From Collinsella sp. AF23-2 (lineage in GTDB: Bacteria; Actinomycetota; Coriobacteriia; Coriobacteriales; Coriobacteriaceae), in assembly GCF_003459245.1 (NCBI RefSeq), contig NZ_QRVG01000032.1, positions 1 to 18,773 on the forward strand: DNA of 18,773 nucleotides, in the 5' to 3' direction. Within the stretch, counting starts at the first letter, position 1, and the number at the start of each line of letters is the position of its first letter. This document shows positions 1 through 7,150 of the stretch, one piece after another. The notes beneath the pieces were generated by a model. The model ran no database searches, was not told the origin of the DNA, and saw nothing but the letters and a program-made list of their open reading frames with translations. The translations under genes and the position numbers were made by a program.

Positions 1-40
1 ATCGAAATTTATCGATGGCCTATTTCAGACTGTAATGGGG
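1..40. repeat. Terminal inverted repeat, left copy
   Basis: These 40 bases occur again, reverse-complemented and without mismatch, at 18733-18772. The outermost bases form a near-palindrome (ATCGA, AATTTA-type centre, TCGAT). A TAA at 33-35 lies inside the repeat and closes the reading frame of the sirtuin fragment to its right. Reading outward, both ends of the window enter the same sequence. That is what flanking copies of one insertion sequence with long terminal repeats would give, or an assembly that stopped at a repeat. No transposase is visible in the window. Confidence 0.8.
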
Positions 41-41
41 C

Positions 42-350
42 ATACGCACGTCGATCGACGAGCGGCGTCTCGCCCATCCAGACGCCCTCGCCACGGCCCA
101 GCTCGAGGAGCTCGAGCGCCTTGTGCAAGCCCATCGCAACGGCAGGGTCGCCATCCTCGAACTTGGCGTGGGACTGCGCAACGGCATCATAAAGCACATG
201 CTCGCCCAGATCGCGAACGTCTGCGAGCACGCCACCTACATCGTGTTCAACTACAGCCAGGCTATGGCGCCCGATGCATCGTGCGAGACGATTCTCGTTG
301 ACGGCGATATGGCCCCGGCTTTCGAGGAGATTGCCCAATGCCGTCTCTAG
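42..350 (+). pseudogene. Sirtuin (Sir2 family) C-terminal fragment, 5' cut at the window edge repeat
   Basis: The frame is open from the TAA inside the terminal repeat to the stop at 348-350 and ends ATAAs C-terminal half of a Sir2-like protein. The piece ELGVGLRNGIIKHML followed by YIVFNYSQ aligns with LELGVGEMTPGIITLPF and LLSVNIS of the complete sirtuin just downstream, so the two genes are distant paralogues. The Rossmann GxG loop, the catalytic core and the zinc ribbon are missing, lost to the left of the repeat. Its last 13 bases overlap the start of the next sirtuin, so the pair was one transcriptional unit. Whether the rest of the gene exists elsewhere in the genome cannot be seen. 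It is either a partial gene or a remnant broken by an insertion. Confidence 0.7.
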
Positions 351-1186
351 AGAGGGAAGCGTATAGGCTTCGAAGCCTTATCGACGATGCCGACGCCATC
401 ATCGTCGGCATCGGCTCGGGCATGTCAAGCGCCGCCGGGTTCAACCATTACAACCGCGCAGGCATGGCGCGCGCCGGAATGACGGACTGGCAGCAAGCCT
501 TTGGCTTCAAGAGCCTTTTCGACGGCTTCTACCACCTCTACCCCAGCCTCGAGCAGCGATGGGCATACTATGCGCGATACATCGACTTCATGCTGCGCGA
601 GCCGACCTCGCAGCCCTATCTCGACCTACGGTCCCTCATCGGCCATAAGGACTACTTCATCCTGAGCACCAATGTGGACACCCAAGTCGAGAAGACGTTT
701 CCCACCGAGAGGATCTGCAACTATCAGGGAAGCTTCGCGCACCTTCAGTGCAAGCAGCCATGCTGCGACGAGCTCTTCGACGCGAGCCCCTACGTCGAGC
801 GCATGCTCGCGGGCATGGCGGGGTTCGAGGTCCTCAGCGAGGATGTCCCCCGATGCCCGCACTGCGGCTGGCAGCTTGTGCCGTGGGTGCGCGACGACAC
901 GTTTCTGCAGGGTGCGGCCTGGCGCGAGAGCCTCGGACGATACGAGCGCTTCGTGCGCGAGCGCAGCGATCGCCGCGTGCTGTTGCTGGAGCTCGGCGTG
1001 GGCGAGATGACCCCCGGCATCATCACGCTCCCGTTCTGGAGCATGACCGCGAAGCTGCCGGATGCGCACCTTTTGAGCGTAAACATCTCGGGCGGCTCGG
1101 CTCCGTTGCAGCTTGGAAGCAAGGCAGGGGCGATCCAGGCCGATTTGGGCGCCCTGCTCTCGGTGGCGCGGGCAGGTGGCGAGTAA
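338..1186 (+). CDS. Class M sirtuin (SirTM-like), predicted protein ADP-ribosyltransferase
   Basis: This is a 282-residue Sir2-fold protein. It shows the NAD-binding loop GIGSGMSSAAG (about residues 24-34), the core STNVDTQ (110-116) and NYQGSFAHLQC (128-138). It also has a four-cysteine zinc ribbon (C138 and C142/C143, then C173 and C176 in CPHC). The usual catalytic histidine of deacetylating sirtuins is replaced by glutamine (Q130). Together with N112 and D114 this gives the N-D-Q set described for SirTM enzymes, which ADP-ribosylate lipoylated GcvH-L rather than deacetylate. Typical SirTM partners (macrodomain protein, GcvH-L, lipoate ligase) are not present here; the only neighbour on the operon is another sirtuin, whose 3' end it overlaps by 13 bases. 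ATG at 338 is chosen because of that overlap and the intact N-terminus. A truncated copy lies at 3929-4666. Function is inferred from family motifs. Confidence 0.82.
   Translation: MPSLEREAYRLRSLIDDADAIIVGIGSGMSSAAGFNHYNRAGMARAGMTDWQQAFGFKSLFDGFYHLYPSLEQRWAYYARYIDFMLREPTSQPYLDLRSLIGHKDYFILSTNVDTQVEKTFPTERICNYQGSFAHLQCKQPCCDELFDASPYVERMLAGMAGFEVLSEDVPRCPHCGWQLVPWVRDDTFLQGAAWRESLGRYERFVRERSDRRVLLLELGVGEMTPGIITLPFWSMTAKLPDAHLLSVNISGGSAPLQLGSKAGAIQADLGALLSVARAGGE
507..1170 (+). repeat. Direct repeat, copy 1 (SirTM segment)
   Basis: This segment matches 3984-4647 at a constant offset of 3477. Positions 719-1071 are identical to 4196-4548 (353 bases, no mismatch). The left flank (507-718) has about 11 differences and the right flank (1072 onward) about as many in only 100 bases. 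Recombination between the two copies would delete the TetR gene and the radical SAM pair lying between them. Confidence 0.9.
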
Positions 1187-1221
1187 CGCGGAGCGGTAGA
1201 CGCGCAATGAGGTTTTAGCCG

Positions 1222-1251
1222 CAGCCTCCGAACGAGAGGGCTCGGAGGCTG
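1222..1251 (+). terminator. Hairpin between convergent genes, possible terminator
   Basis: CAGCCTCCGA (1222-1231) pairs perfectly with TCGGAGGCTG (1242-1251) around a 10-base loop. It lies between the end of the sirtuin and the end of the TetR gene. The U-tract is poor on both sides, so factor-independent termination would be weak. The hairpin is nearly the same sequence as the one at 6638-6665. Confidence 0.55.
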
Positions 1252-1269
1252 GTATTCCTGAATCGCAGG

Positions 1270-1830
1270 TCACGATGGGTTATCGGAATCGCGAAGAGCG
1301 GATACCGCCAGTAAGCCCCCTTCGGAATAGGCGTTGAGCAGCTCCTGGGCATGGGCGAACTCGGGGCCTCGTCTCCAGCCGAGCAGGCGGTTGACGGCCA
1401 GATCGCCCTGGACGTTGTGGACGAAGAGCAGGAAGGCGTCTTCGCGTGAAAGCCCTGTTTTCTCCATGACCCAGGGAACCATCTGCTCCGCTCCGCGTTC
1501 TATGACGCGCTGGGCTACGCGAGCGTATGAGTCGCTGTCCGAATAAAGCAGGCGATAATCGTCGTCTGCCGACGGACGCTGGCAAAGCGTTGCCGATTCA
1601 ACCCCCTCAAGCGGGGGAGCCGCTGCCAATGCCTCGTCGATAAGCGCATCGAGCAGCGCGTACTTATCCTCGCAATGCAGGTAGAACGTTCCCCGGTTGA
1701 TCTCGGCGCGGCGGCAGATGTCCGCCACCGTCATCTTCGCGAAGCCGACCTCGGCCAGCAGCGCGAAGAACGCCTCCTGTATGACCGAGAGGGTGTAGCG
1801 CCGCCGGCGGTCGATCTTGGTTTCTCCCAT
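1270..1830 (-). CDS. TetR/AcrR family transcriptional regulator
   Basis: The protein has 186 residues when started at the ATG at 1828-1830, which has GGAGAGG five bases upstream. Longer in-frame starts up to 1971 lack family similarity. Residues 10-60 form the TetR DNA-binding domain: helix 1 after the basic DRRRRYT stretch, then MTVADICRRAEINRGTFYLH, the classic helix-turn-helix ending in the tyrosine-containing recognition helix. The C-terminal part is helical and variable, as expected for the ligand-binding domain, and its ligand cannot be predicted. The gene is transcribed away from the small ORF and radical SAM pair, with about 140 bases between. By position it may control that cassette as well as itself. 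Confidence 0.85.
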   Translation of the reverse strand: MGETKIDRRRRYTLSVIQEAFFALLAEVGFAKMTVADICRRAEINRGTFYLHCEDKYALLDALIDEALAAAPPLEGVESATLCQRPSADDDYRLLYSDSDSYARVAQRVIERGAEQMVPWVMEKTGLSREDAFLLFVHNVQGDLAVNRLLGWRRGPEFAHAQELLNAYSEGGLLAVSALRDSDNPS

Positions 1831-1930
1831 CGCCTCTCCAATCTGAGTCGTTTGACAATGTCCAGTAGCTGTTCGTTTATCGACAGGTGCACGCGTTTGT
1901 TCATTGCCCCTGCGAAAATCAACAAGGATA

Positions 1931-1957
1931 CTGTTTATAGACACCTGTTTTTTATAG
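1931..1957. promoter_or_regulatory. Direct repeat in the divergent promoter region, candidate TetR operator
   Basis: CTGTTTATAG (1931-1940) is followed by CTGTTTTTTATAG (1945-1957), just before the strong ribosome-binding site AAAGGGAG (1961-1968) of the rightward ORF. The element is AT-rich in GC-rich surroundings and lies between a TetR gene and divergent genes. That is the expected place for an operator. No binding evidence is available. Confidence 0.35.
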
Positions 1958-1973
1958 CTGAAAGGGAGCACGG

Positions 1974-2174
1974 ATGACCCTGTGCGAGAAGCTCGGCATC
2001 GGGCTTGTCAGCCGATCGTTTTCCCATCGGGCCGTCTATCGAAACGGCGGCACGTCATACGATTTGAGCGATTGCGAGCCTGCTGCTTGCAAGCAAGATA
2101 TCGAGGCTTTTGCCCGCAAGGTGGGGAAGGCTGATTGCGTGTTTACGGGAGAGGCAGGTAGGCAGGCGTTATGA
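1974..2174 (+). CDS. Small protein of unknown function upstream of the radical SAM pair
   Basis: A 66-residue ORF starts nine bases after a good Shine-Dalgarno sequence (AAAGGGAG). Its stop overlaps the start of the next gene in ATGA (2171-2174), a typical translational coupling arrangement. It contains four cysteines (residues 4, 33, 38 and 54), no membrane segment and no motif I recognise. It could be a genuine leader gene of the cassette. It could equally be the amino-terminal stub of a longer gene replaced when the radical SAM pair inserted. Confidence 0.4.
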   Translation: MTLCEKLGIGLVSRSFSHRAVYRNGGTSYDLSDCEPAACKQDIEAFARKVGKADCVFTGEAGRQAL

Positions 2175-2860
2175 GCATCTGCATCAAAAATCAGATTCAG
2201 AATATGAATATCGTCATCGGCTGCACGGTGGGGTGTCCATATTGCTATGCCCGTAACAATGTGAAACGTTAGCATATGATTGACGACTTCGCTGATCCTG
2301 CGTTCTTCCCGAGCAAGCTCAAGATGATGGAAAAGAAACGCCCGCAGAACTTTCTCCTTACCGGCATGAGCGATCTCTCCGGGTGGAAGCTGGAATGGCG
2401 AGACGAGGTATTTGCAAAGATCCATGAGAATCCACAGCATCAGTTCCTGTTCCTGACCAAGAGACCCGATTTGCTGGATTTAGATACCGACCTGGAAAAC
2501 GCATGGTTCGGCGTTACGGTGACGAGGAAAGCGGAGCTGTGGCGTATCGACGCCCTTCGGAAAAACGTCAAAGCAAATCACTTCTTCGTTACTTTTGAGC
2601 CGCTATTCGACGATCCCGGTACGGTCGACCTTTCCGGAATCAACTGGATCGTCGTCGGTACCATGACCGGGGCGCAGAGCAGGAAGGTTCATACGGAACC
2701 GGAGTGGGCATGGTCTTTGACGGACCAGGCGCACGCGCTTGGCATTCCAATGTTTATGAAGGAAGACCTCGTCTCTGTCATAGGGGACGAAAACATGATT
2801 CAGGAATTGCCGGAAGAATTCGAAAGAGTGCTGGAGGTGCAGAGAACATGGCGGAAGTGA
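2171..2860 (+). pseudogene. Radical SAM mobile pair protein A, interrupted by an in-frame amber codon
   Basis: The frame from ATG 2171 encodes the cluster-binding motif CTVGCPYC (C18, C22, C25) and continues past a TAG at 2270-2272 into about 195 more residues of the same protein, ending at 2860. From memory, family members read through this point with a tyrosine (KR-Y-HMID), so a single base change of TAT/TAC to TAG explains the stop. An ATG two codons later (2276) could restart translation, but that product would lack the iron-sulphur cluster. Including the stop the length is about 229 codons, normal for the family. The gene overlaps protein B by 13 bases. Loss of A while B stays intact makes the pair probably non-functional, unless the codon is read through. 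Confidence 0.75.
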
Positions 2861-3756
2861 TCGATGGAATCCTCATCAATGAGGTGGAAGCAAAGAACAT
2901 CATGACCAAGTCCAGCCTGCCGGTAGGCGGCTACTCGGTCAATCCCTATGTAGGTTGCACGCATGCCTGCAAGTATTGCTATGCCTCCTTTATGAAGCGC
3001 TTTACCGGACACAAGGAGGAATGGGGCACCTTTCTTGATGTGAAGCATTGGCCGGAAATCAAGAATCCGAAGAAATACGCTGGACAGCGGGTGGTTATCG
3101 GTTCTGTGACGGATGGCTACAATCCACAGGAGGAGCGATTCGGGAATACCAGGAAACTCCTGGAGCAGCTGATTGGCAGCGATGCAGATATTCTGATCTG
3201 CACAAAGTCCGATCTTGTGGTACGGGATATCGATCTGCTGAAGAGGCTTGGACGAGTGACCGTTTCATGGTCGATCAACACGCTGGATGAGAACTTCAAG
3301 AACGATATGGACTCCGCGTCGAGCATCGAGCGTCGTATCGCTGCTATGAAGCAGGTGTATGACGAAGGTATCCGTACGGTCTGCTTCGTGTCCCCGGTAT
3401 TTCCCGGCATCACGGATTTTGAGATGATTTTTGAGCGAGTAAAAGATCGGTGCGATTTGTTTTGGCTCGAAAATCTCAATCTTCGGGGTGGTTTCAAAAA
3501 AGCGATTCTGGATTATATCGCCGAGAAACATCCCAATCTCGTACCGCTTTACGATGAGATCTATAACAAGCGCAACCGTAGCTATTTTGAAGCGCTTGAA
3601 GTAAAAGCCGAGGAAATGGCCAAGAAGTACGATTGCCCCTTTGTGGACAACGAAATGCCTTATGGCAGAGTCCCCCAGGGGCATCCGGTGATCGTGGACT
3701 ACTTCTATCACGAGGAAGTCCGAGGGTCGGATAATAGCGGAAAAAGAAATCGTTAA
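2848..3756 (+). CDS. Radical SAM mobile pair protein B
   Basis: The protein has 302 residues from the ATG at 2848. The start is favoured because it overlaps the end of protein A by 13 bases and because family members begin close to the sequence MAEVIDGILINEVEAKNI. Near the N-terminus CTHACKYC supplies the three cysteines of a radical SAM 4Fe-4S cluster. Then follow segments typical of the SPL/photolyase-like radical SAM group (VIGSVTDGYNPQE, ILICTKSDLVVRD). It is recognised as the B member of a two-gene radical SAM cassette found on mobile elements in Firmicutes and gut actinobacteria; the reaction is unknown. Codon use is less GC-rich than the sirtuin genes on both sides, in keeping with transfer. 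Confidence 0.82.
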   Translation: MAEVIDGILINEVEAKNIMTKSSLPVGGYSVNPYVGCTHACKYCYASFMKRFTGHKEEWGTFLDVKHWPEIKNPKKYAGQRVVIGSVTDGYNPQEERFGNTRKLLEQLIGSDADILICTKSDLVVRDIDLLKRLGRVTVSWSINTLDENFKNDMDSASSIERRIAAMKQVYDEGIRTVCFVSPVFPGITDFEMIFERVKDRCDLFWLENLNLRGGFKKAILDYIAEKHPNLVPLYDEIYNKRNRSYFEALEVKAEEMAKKYDCPFVDNEMPYGRVPQGHPVIVDYFYHEEVRGSDNSGKRNR

Positions 3757-3928
3757 ACGGAAACCGACGACGATTCGCTCGAGCGATTAGCGTCCACGCG
3801 TGGCTTCTGCCGATTGGCGCAACGGGCGACGGATTAAGGGATCGCTCGGGCGGATGATCCCGCTGCAGTACAGGCGGTCGCTCAATTTAGCGGCATGAGC
3901 GTTTTCGCACGGAAAACCAGTATCCCCT
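3757..3928. other. Spacer between protein B and the sirtuin copy, no gene seen
   Basis: About 170 bases separate the end of protein B from the truncated sirtuin frame, and a further 55 bases precede the point where sirtuin homology begins (3984). I find no coding signal, clear terminator or transposon end. This is where the right junction of the inserted cassette should lie. Confidence 0.5.
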
Positions 3929-4666
3929 GTGCCGAGTTTAATCGTAGCGAATACAATGGGCACTGAGCATCAATCGAAAGTAGTCAAGAGCCTTTTCGAC
4001 GGCTTCTACCACCTCTACCCCAGCCTCGAGCAGCAGTGGGCATACTATGCGCGATACATCGACTTCATGCTGCGCGAGCTGGCCTCGCAGCCCTATCTCG
4101 ACCTACGGTCCCTCATCGGCCATAAGGACTACTTCATCCTGAGCACCAATGTGGACACCCAGGCCGAGAAGACGTTTCCCGACGAGAGAACCTGTAACTA
4201 TCAGGGAAGCTTCGCGCACCTTCAGTGCAAGCAGCCATGCTGCGACGAGCTCTTCGACGCGAGCCCCTACGTCGAGCGCATGCTCGCGGGCATGGCGGGG
4301 TTCGAGGTCCTCAGCGAGGATGTCCCCCGATGCCCGCACTGCGGCTGGCAGCTTGTGCCGTGGGTGCGCGACGACACGTTTCTGCAGGGTGCGGCCTGGC
4401 GCGAGAGCCTCGGACGATACGAGCGCTTCGTGCGCGAGCGCAGCGATCGCCGCGTGCTGTTGCTGGAGCTCGGCGTGGGCGAGATGACCCCCGGCATCAT
4501 CACGCTCCCGTTCTGGAGCATGACCGCGAAGCTGCCGGATGCGCACCTGTTGAGCGTCAACATCTCGAACGGCTCGGCTCCGCTGCAGCTCGGAAGCAAG
4601 GCAGAGGCGATTCAGGCAGATTTGGGCGCGCTGCTCTCGGCGGCGCGGACGGGCGACGGTGCTTAA
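3929..4666 (+). pseudogene. Truncated duplicate of the class M sirtuin
   Basis: An open frame of 245 codons from a GTG at 3929 matches residues 58-280 of the sirtuin at 338-1186 almost completely. The first 57 residues are absent, including the GxGSGMSSAAG NAD-binding loop and the following helix. They are replaced by about 18 unrelated residues read from intergenic DNA. The core STNVDTQ, NYQG and zinc-ribbon cysteines remain. Without the NAD loop it should be inactive as an enzyme. Its TAA shares a TTAA palindrome with the stop of the convergent cupin gene. The intact reading frame suggests a young event or repair by conversion from the intact copy. Confidence 0.8.
3984..4647 (+). repeat. 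Direct repeat, copy 2 (SirTM segment)
   Basis: This is the partner of 507-1170 with the same orientation. Homology starts abruptly at 3984, marking the breakpoint of the duplication, and is lost near the 3' end of the gene. Positions 4196-4548 are identical to 719-1071. Confidence 0.9.
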
Positions 4667-5427
4667 GCCTCCTTGTTGGTCGCTTTAAGGTATGCATCGT
4701 CGCCCACGGGCTCCAGCCACTCGTTGGAGGTCTCCTCGCCCGGAACCTCCAACGCGAGATGCGAGAACCAGCTGTCGGGCGCGGCGCCGTGCCAGTGCTT
4801 CACCCCCGGGGCGATGTTGACCACGTCGCCGGGGCGCAGCTCCTGTGCCGGCTTTCCCCACTCCTGGTAAAACCCTCGACCAGCCACGCAGACGAGGATC
4901 TGCCCACCGCCGCTTTTGGCGTGATGGACGTGCCAGTTGTTGCGGCAGCCGGGCTCGAACGTCACGTTGTGGACACCGACCTGCTCGGTGGAAAGGGGCG
5001 CGAGGTAGCTTTGCCCGATAAAGTACTTCGCGAAGGCGTCGTTGGGGGCACCGATGGGGAAAACCATCTCGTTTTGGTGCTGAGCCCTTGCGTCGGCGGC
5101 ATCGTCGGCCGCCCAGACCTCCTTCGCCATGCGGAAGGCAGCCCACGCCTTGGGCCAACCCGCATAAAACGCCGCGTGCGTAAGGATTTCCGCTATCTCC
5201 GTCCTGGTCACTCCATTGTTCTTTGCGGACATCAGGTGATATTTGAACGAAGAGTCCGTCAGCCCCTGCGACATCAGGGCAACCACCGTCACCACGCTGC
5301 GGTCGCGCAGGGAGAGCTCACTCTCTCGGCTCCACACCTCGCCGAACAGCACGTCGTCGTTGAGCTGTGCGAATTTGGGAGCGAACTCCCCCAGGGCGTC
5401 TCTGCCTGCCGTCTGTTTAACTGCCAT
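4663..5427 (-). CDS. Carboxymuconolactone decarboxylase family protein with C-terminal cupin domain
   Basis: The protein has 254 residues from the ATG at 5425-5427, preceded by AGGAGGAAAT. Residues 1 to about 110 resemble the carboxymuconolactone decarboxylase/AhpD-like fold (SLRDRSVVTVVALM, then NNGVTRTEIAEILTHAAFYAG), but without the CxxC of peroxidase-type AhpD. Residues 140-230 form a cupin barrel with WHVHH and GDVVNIAPGVKHWHG providing histidine metal ligands; the usual glutamate of motif 1 is not obvious. Such fusions are common beside flavodoxin or aldo-keto reductase genes under MerR control in gut bacteria. A role in detoxifying reactive carbonyl or quinone compounds is plausible but inferred. 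It is the second gene of an operon with the flavodoxin-like gene. Confidence 0.85.
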   Translation of the reverse strand: MAVKQTAGRDALGEFAPKFAQLNDDVLFGEVWSRESELSLRDRSVVTVVALMSQGLTDSSFKYHLMSAKNNGVTRTEIAEILTHAAFYAGWPKAWAAFRMAKEVWAADDAADARAQHQNEMVFPIGAPNDAFAKYFIGQSYLAPLSTEQVGVHNVTFEPGCRNNWHVHHAKSGGGQILVCVAGRGFYQEWGKPAQELRPGDVVNIAPGVKHWHGAAPDSWFSHLALEVPGEETSNEWLEPVGDDAYLKATNKEA

Positions 5428-5490
5428 GATCGATTTCCTCCTGTCGATAGTTTTGGCACAAATCTGTTTCCGCGCGGCCAAACAGCCCGG

Positions 5491-6030
5491 CTAGATTCCC
5501 ATGCCCATTCGCCGCGCCTGCTCCAGAGCGGGATGCCCGGCGATTTCGCCCACGCCGTTCACGCCGCCGGCGAAAACCGTTCCAGCGAGCGTGCAGCGGG
5601 AGAAACAGTCAACCCATCCCTGCATCGCCTTTTTCGCCCCGTCGAAGGTCGAGCGCCCGTTCTCCGCCGCCGTCGCCAACAGATATGCCTCGGTGAATGC
5701 ATAATCGGAGCCAAAAAGCGGGTTAGCGCGGTCCAGCATGGTTTTGAGCTGGCCGCAGACGCTGTAGTAGTAGACGGGCGTTGCAAACACCAGCACATCC
5801 GCATCGTGCATTTTGGCGGCAATTTCCACGGCATCGTCTTGGATGACGCAACGCCCCAACTTTAAGCAGGCAAGGCAGCCCCTGCAGAAGCCCATTTGCT
5901 TCTCGCGCAGACGCACGGTCTCAACGCTGTGACCTGCCTCCCGCGCGCCGTTGGCGAAAGCCTCCGCCAGCGTCTCGGAATTGCCATTCTTTCGTGGACT
6001 TGAAGAAACTATCAAAACCGTTTTGCCCAT
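5491..6030 (-). CDS. Flavodoxin family / NADPH-dependent FMN reductase-like protein
   Basis: The protein has 179 residues from the ATG at 6028-6030 (MGKTVLIVSSSPRKNGNSE); a longer frame to 6120 runs into the promoter. The phosphate-binding loop SSSPRKNGNSE, the cysteine pattern GFCRGCLACLKLGRC and the flavin-contact segment ATPVYYYSVCGQLKTMLDR identify an FMN-binding NAD(P)H oxidoreductase of the iron-sulphur flavoprotein-like group. The product is soluble, with no signal peptide. It is the first gene after the MerR-type operator and is followed after 63 bases by the cupin gene, so the two are probably co-induced. The substrate is unknown. Confidence 0.85.
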   Translation of the reverse strand: MGKTVLIVSSSPRKNGNSETLAEAFANGAREAGHSVETVRLREKQMGFCRGCLACLKLGRCVIQDDAVEIAAKMHDADVLVFATPVYYYSVCGQLKTMLDRANPLFGSDYAFTEAYLLATAAENGRSTFDGAKKAMQGWVDCFSRCTLAGTVFAGGVNGVGEIAGHPALEQARRMGMGI

Positions 6031-6063
6031 TACGGAATACCCCTTGCGCTCCCGATTTACATT

Positions 6064-6106
6064 GACGAGAATGAAGGTAATACCTAAACCTGACTTTAGG
6101 TCAAGG
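6064..6106 (-). promoter_or_regulatory. MerR-type promoter and operator driving the flavodoxin-cupin operon
   Basis: ACCTAAA (6082-6088) and TTTAGGT (6095-6101) form a perfect inverted repeat separated by six bases. Read on the minus strand it starts with TTGACC as a -35 box. After a 19-base spacer it reaches TACCTT, the lengthened spacing typical of promoters untwisted by MerR-family activators. The MerR gene starts 35 bases away on the other strand. Confidence 0.7.
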
Positions 6107-6135
6107 AATGAATTCGACATTGTTTCGGAGGAGCC

Positions 6136-6576
6136 ATGTACACAATCGGACAGGTGGCGGAAATGTTCGGTTTGCCCGCTTCAACGCTGCGATATTACGA
6201 CAAGCAGGGATTGTTCCCGGGGCTGGAGCGGGCATCCGGCATTCGCCGATTCAGCGATACGGAACTCGAAGCGCTTCGGGTCATCGAATGCCTAAAGAAG
6301 GCTGGAATGGAGATCAAGGACATCCGGCTGTTCATGGAATGGTGCGCAGAGGGTCCCTCAACATACCCCAAACGCAAGGCCATGTTCGAGGAGCGCAAGG
6401 CCCACATGGAGTCGGAGATCGTGAACATGAACCGCGCGCTCGACATGCTGAAGTTCAAATGCTGGTACTACGAGCAGGCAATCCAAGATGGCAACGAGGA
6501 TAGAGTGAAGGCGCTGATTCCCGATAATTTGCCAGAAGAAATCAAAGATACCTACGATAACGCCCACACTCAATAA
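6136..6576 (+). CDS. MerR family transcriptional regulator
   Basis: The protein has 146 residues. The N-terminus YTIGQVAEMFGLPASTLRYYDKQGLFP is the winged helix-turn-helix signature of MerR proteins, followed by the wing segment SGIRRFSDTE. Residues 80-120 form the long dimerisation helix (KAMFEERKAHMESEIVNMNRALDMLKFK), ending in a short C-terminal tail with a single cysteine. The size matches the small MerR subfamily found next to flavodoxin and aldo-keto reductase genes. It is divergent from the flavodoxin-cupin operon and shares the operator at 6082-6101, so it is the likely activator. The inducer is unknown. Confidence 0.88.
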   Translation: MYTIGQVAEMFGLPASTLRYYDKQGLFPGLERASGIRRFSDTELEALRVIECLKKAGMEIKDIRLFMEWCAEGPSTYPKRKAMFEERKAHMESEIVNMNRALDMLKFKCWYYEQAIQDGNEDRVKALIPDNLPEEIKDTYDNAHTQ

Positions 6577-6637
6577 TGCCGCCCGATGCTCAAGGGGCTT
6601 TGGCAAGGAGTCGTTTTAGGCAGATATGCAAAAAGAT

Positions 6638-6671
6638 AGCCTCCGAACCAGAGGGTCCGGAGGCTTTTATT
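6638..6671 (+). terminator. Intrinsic terminator downstream of the MerR gene
   Basis: AGCCTCCG (6638-6645) pairs with CGGAGGCT (6658-6665) and is followed by TTTATT. The stem and much of the loop match the hairpin at 1222-1251, so this is a repeated terminator cassette. Confidence 0.7.
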
Positions 6672-6832
6672 CCCGTTATTTCGCTGGTGGCTTTACTCTA
6701 TGGCGGCGCCGAAACAGCATCAGGCGGTACTCGACGGTATCAAAACGCGAGTTCAAAAGCCAGTTCCCGCTATTCCCGCTCAGTGACTAATCCAGGCCGA
6801 GTGTTGTCGATGCGTGTCGCGTCGTACCGCCT

Positions 6833-6872
6833 AAGGGCCAATTCGTGCGCAATTTGGGCGAATCAGGCCCTT
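6833..6872. repeat. Inverted repeat with interrupted stem
   Basis: AAGGGCC (6833-6839) pairs with GGCCCTT (6866-6872), and inside it ATTCG (6841-6845) pairs with CGAAT (6859-6863). Twelve pairs form around a 13-base loop. No U-tract follows immediately. Its role is unknown. Confidence 0.5.
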
Positions 6873-6905
6873 AATTCGCGATTTTGTGAATGACTCAATT
6901 GATTC

Positions 6906-6922
6906 GCAAAACCGCAGGTCGC
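6906..6922 (+). repeat. Shared intergenic motif, copy 1
   Basis: GCAAAACCGCAGGTCGC here matches GCAAAACCCCAGGTCGC at 10002-10018 (16 of 17). Both copies sit in non-coding DNA a little downstream of a GTGAAT sequence. It may be a remnant of a dispersed intergenic repeat. Confidence 0.5.
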
Positions 6923-7150
6923 CTTTTTAATCACTCCCTAGTTTCCGCCGGGGTTCGTAGCGGGTGGCGTGAAAAGGGGTGATTCAAAGGGTCGGAGAGA
7001 TGTCTATAGCGCAATCTTCTGGTATTGGCGCAGTGAGGGACTTCTCACCTCCATCAGTCCAAATCGTCAAGCTCCGAAAGACGTCGAGCTAGAGAAAAGG
7101 ACCTATTTCCCGTCATGGATTGGGTTTACCTGCATGACTAGAGCCCTGGT

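Noticed and set aside
2270..2272. Pyrrolysine at the amber codon of radical SAM protein A
   Set aside because: There is no downstream insertion element or pyrrolysine gene, and the family usually has tyrosine. A nonsense mutation is simpler.
4225..5865. 546-codon open frame on the plus strand across the sirtuin copy and the opposite genes
   Set aside because: It runs through three real genes in other frames and shows no family motif.
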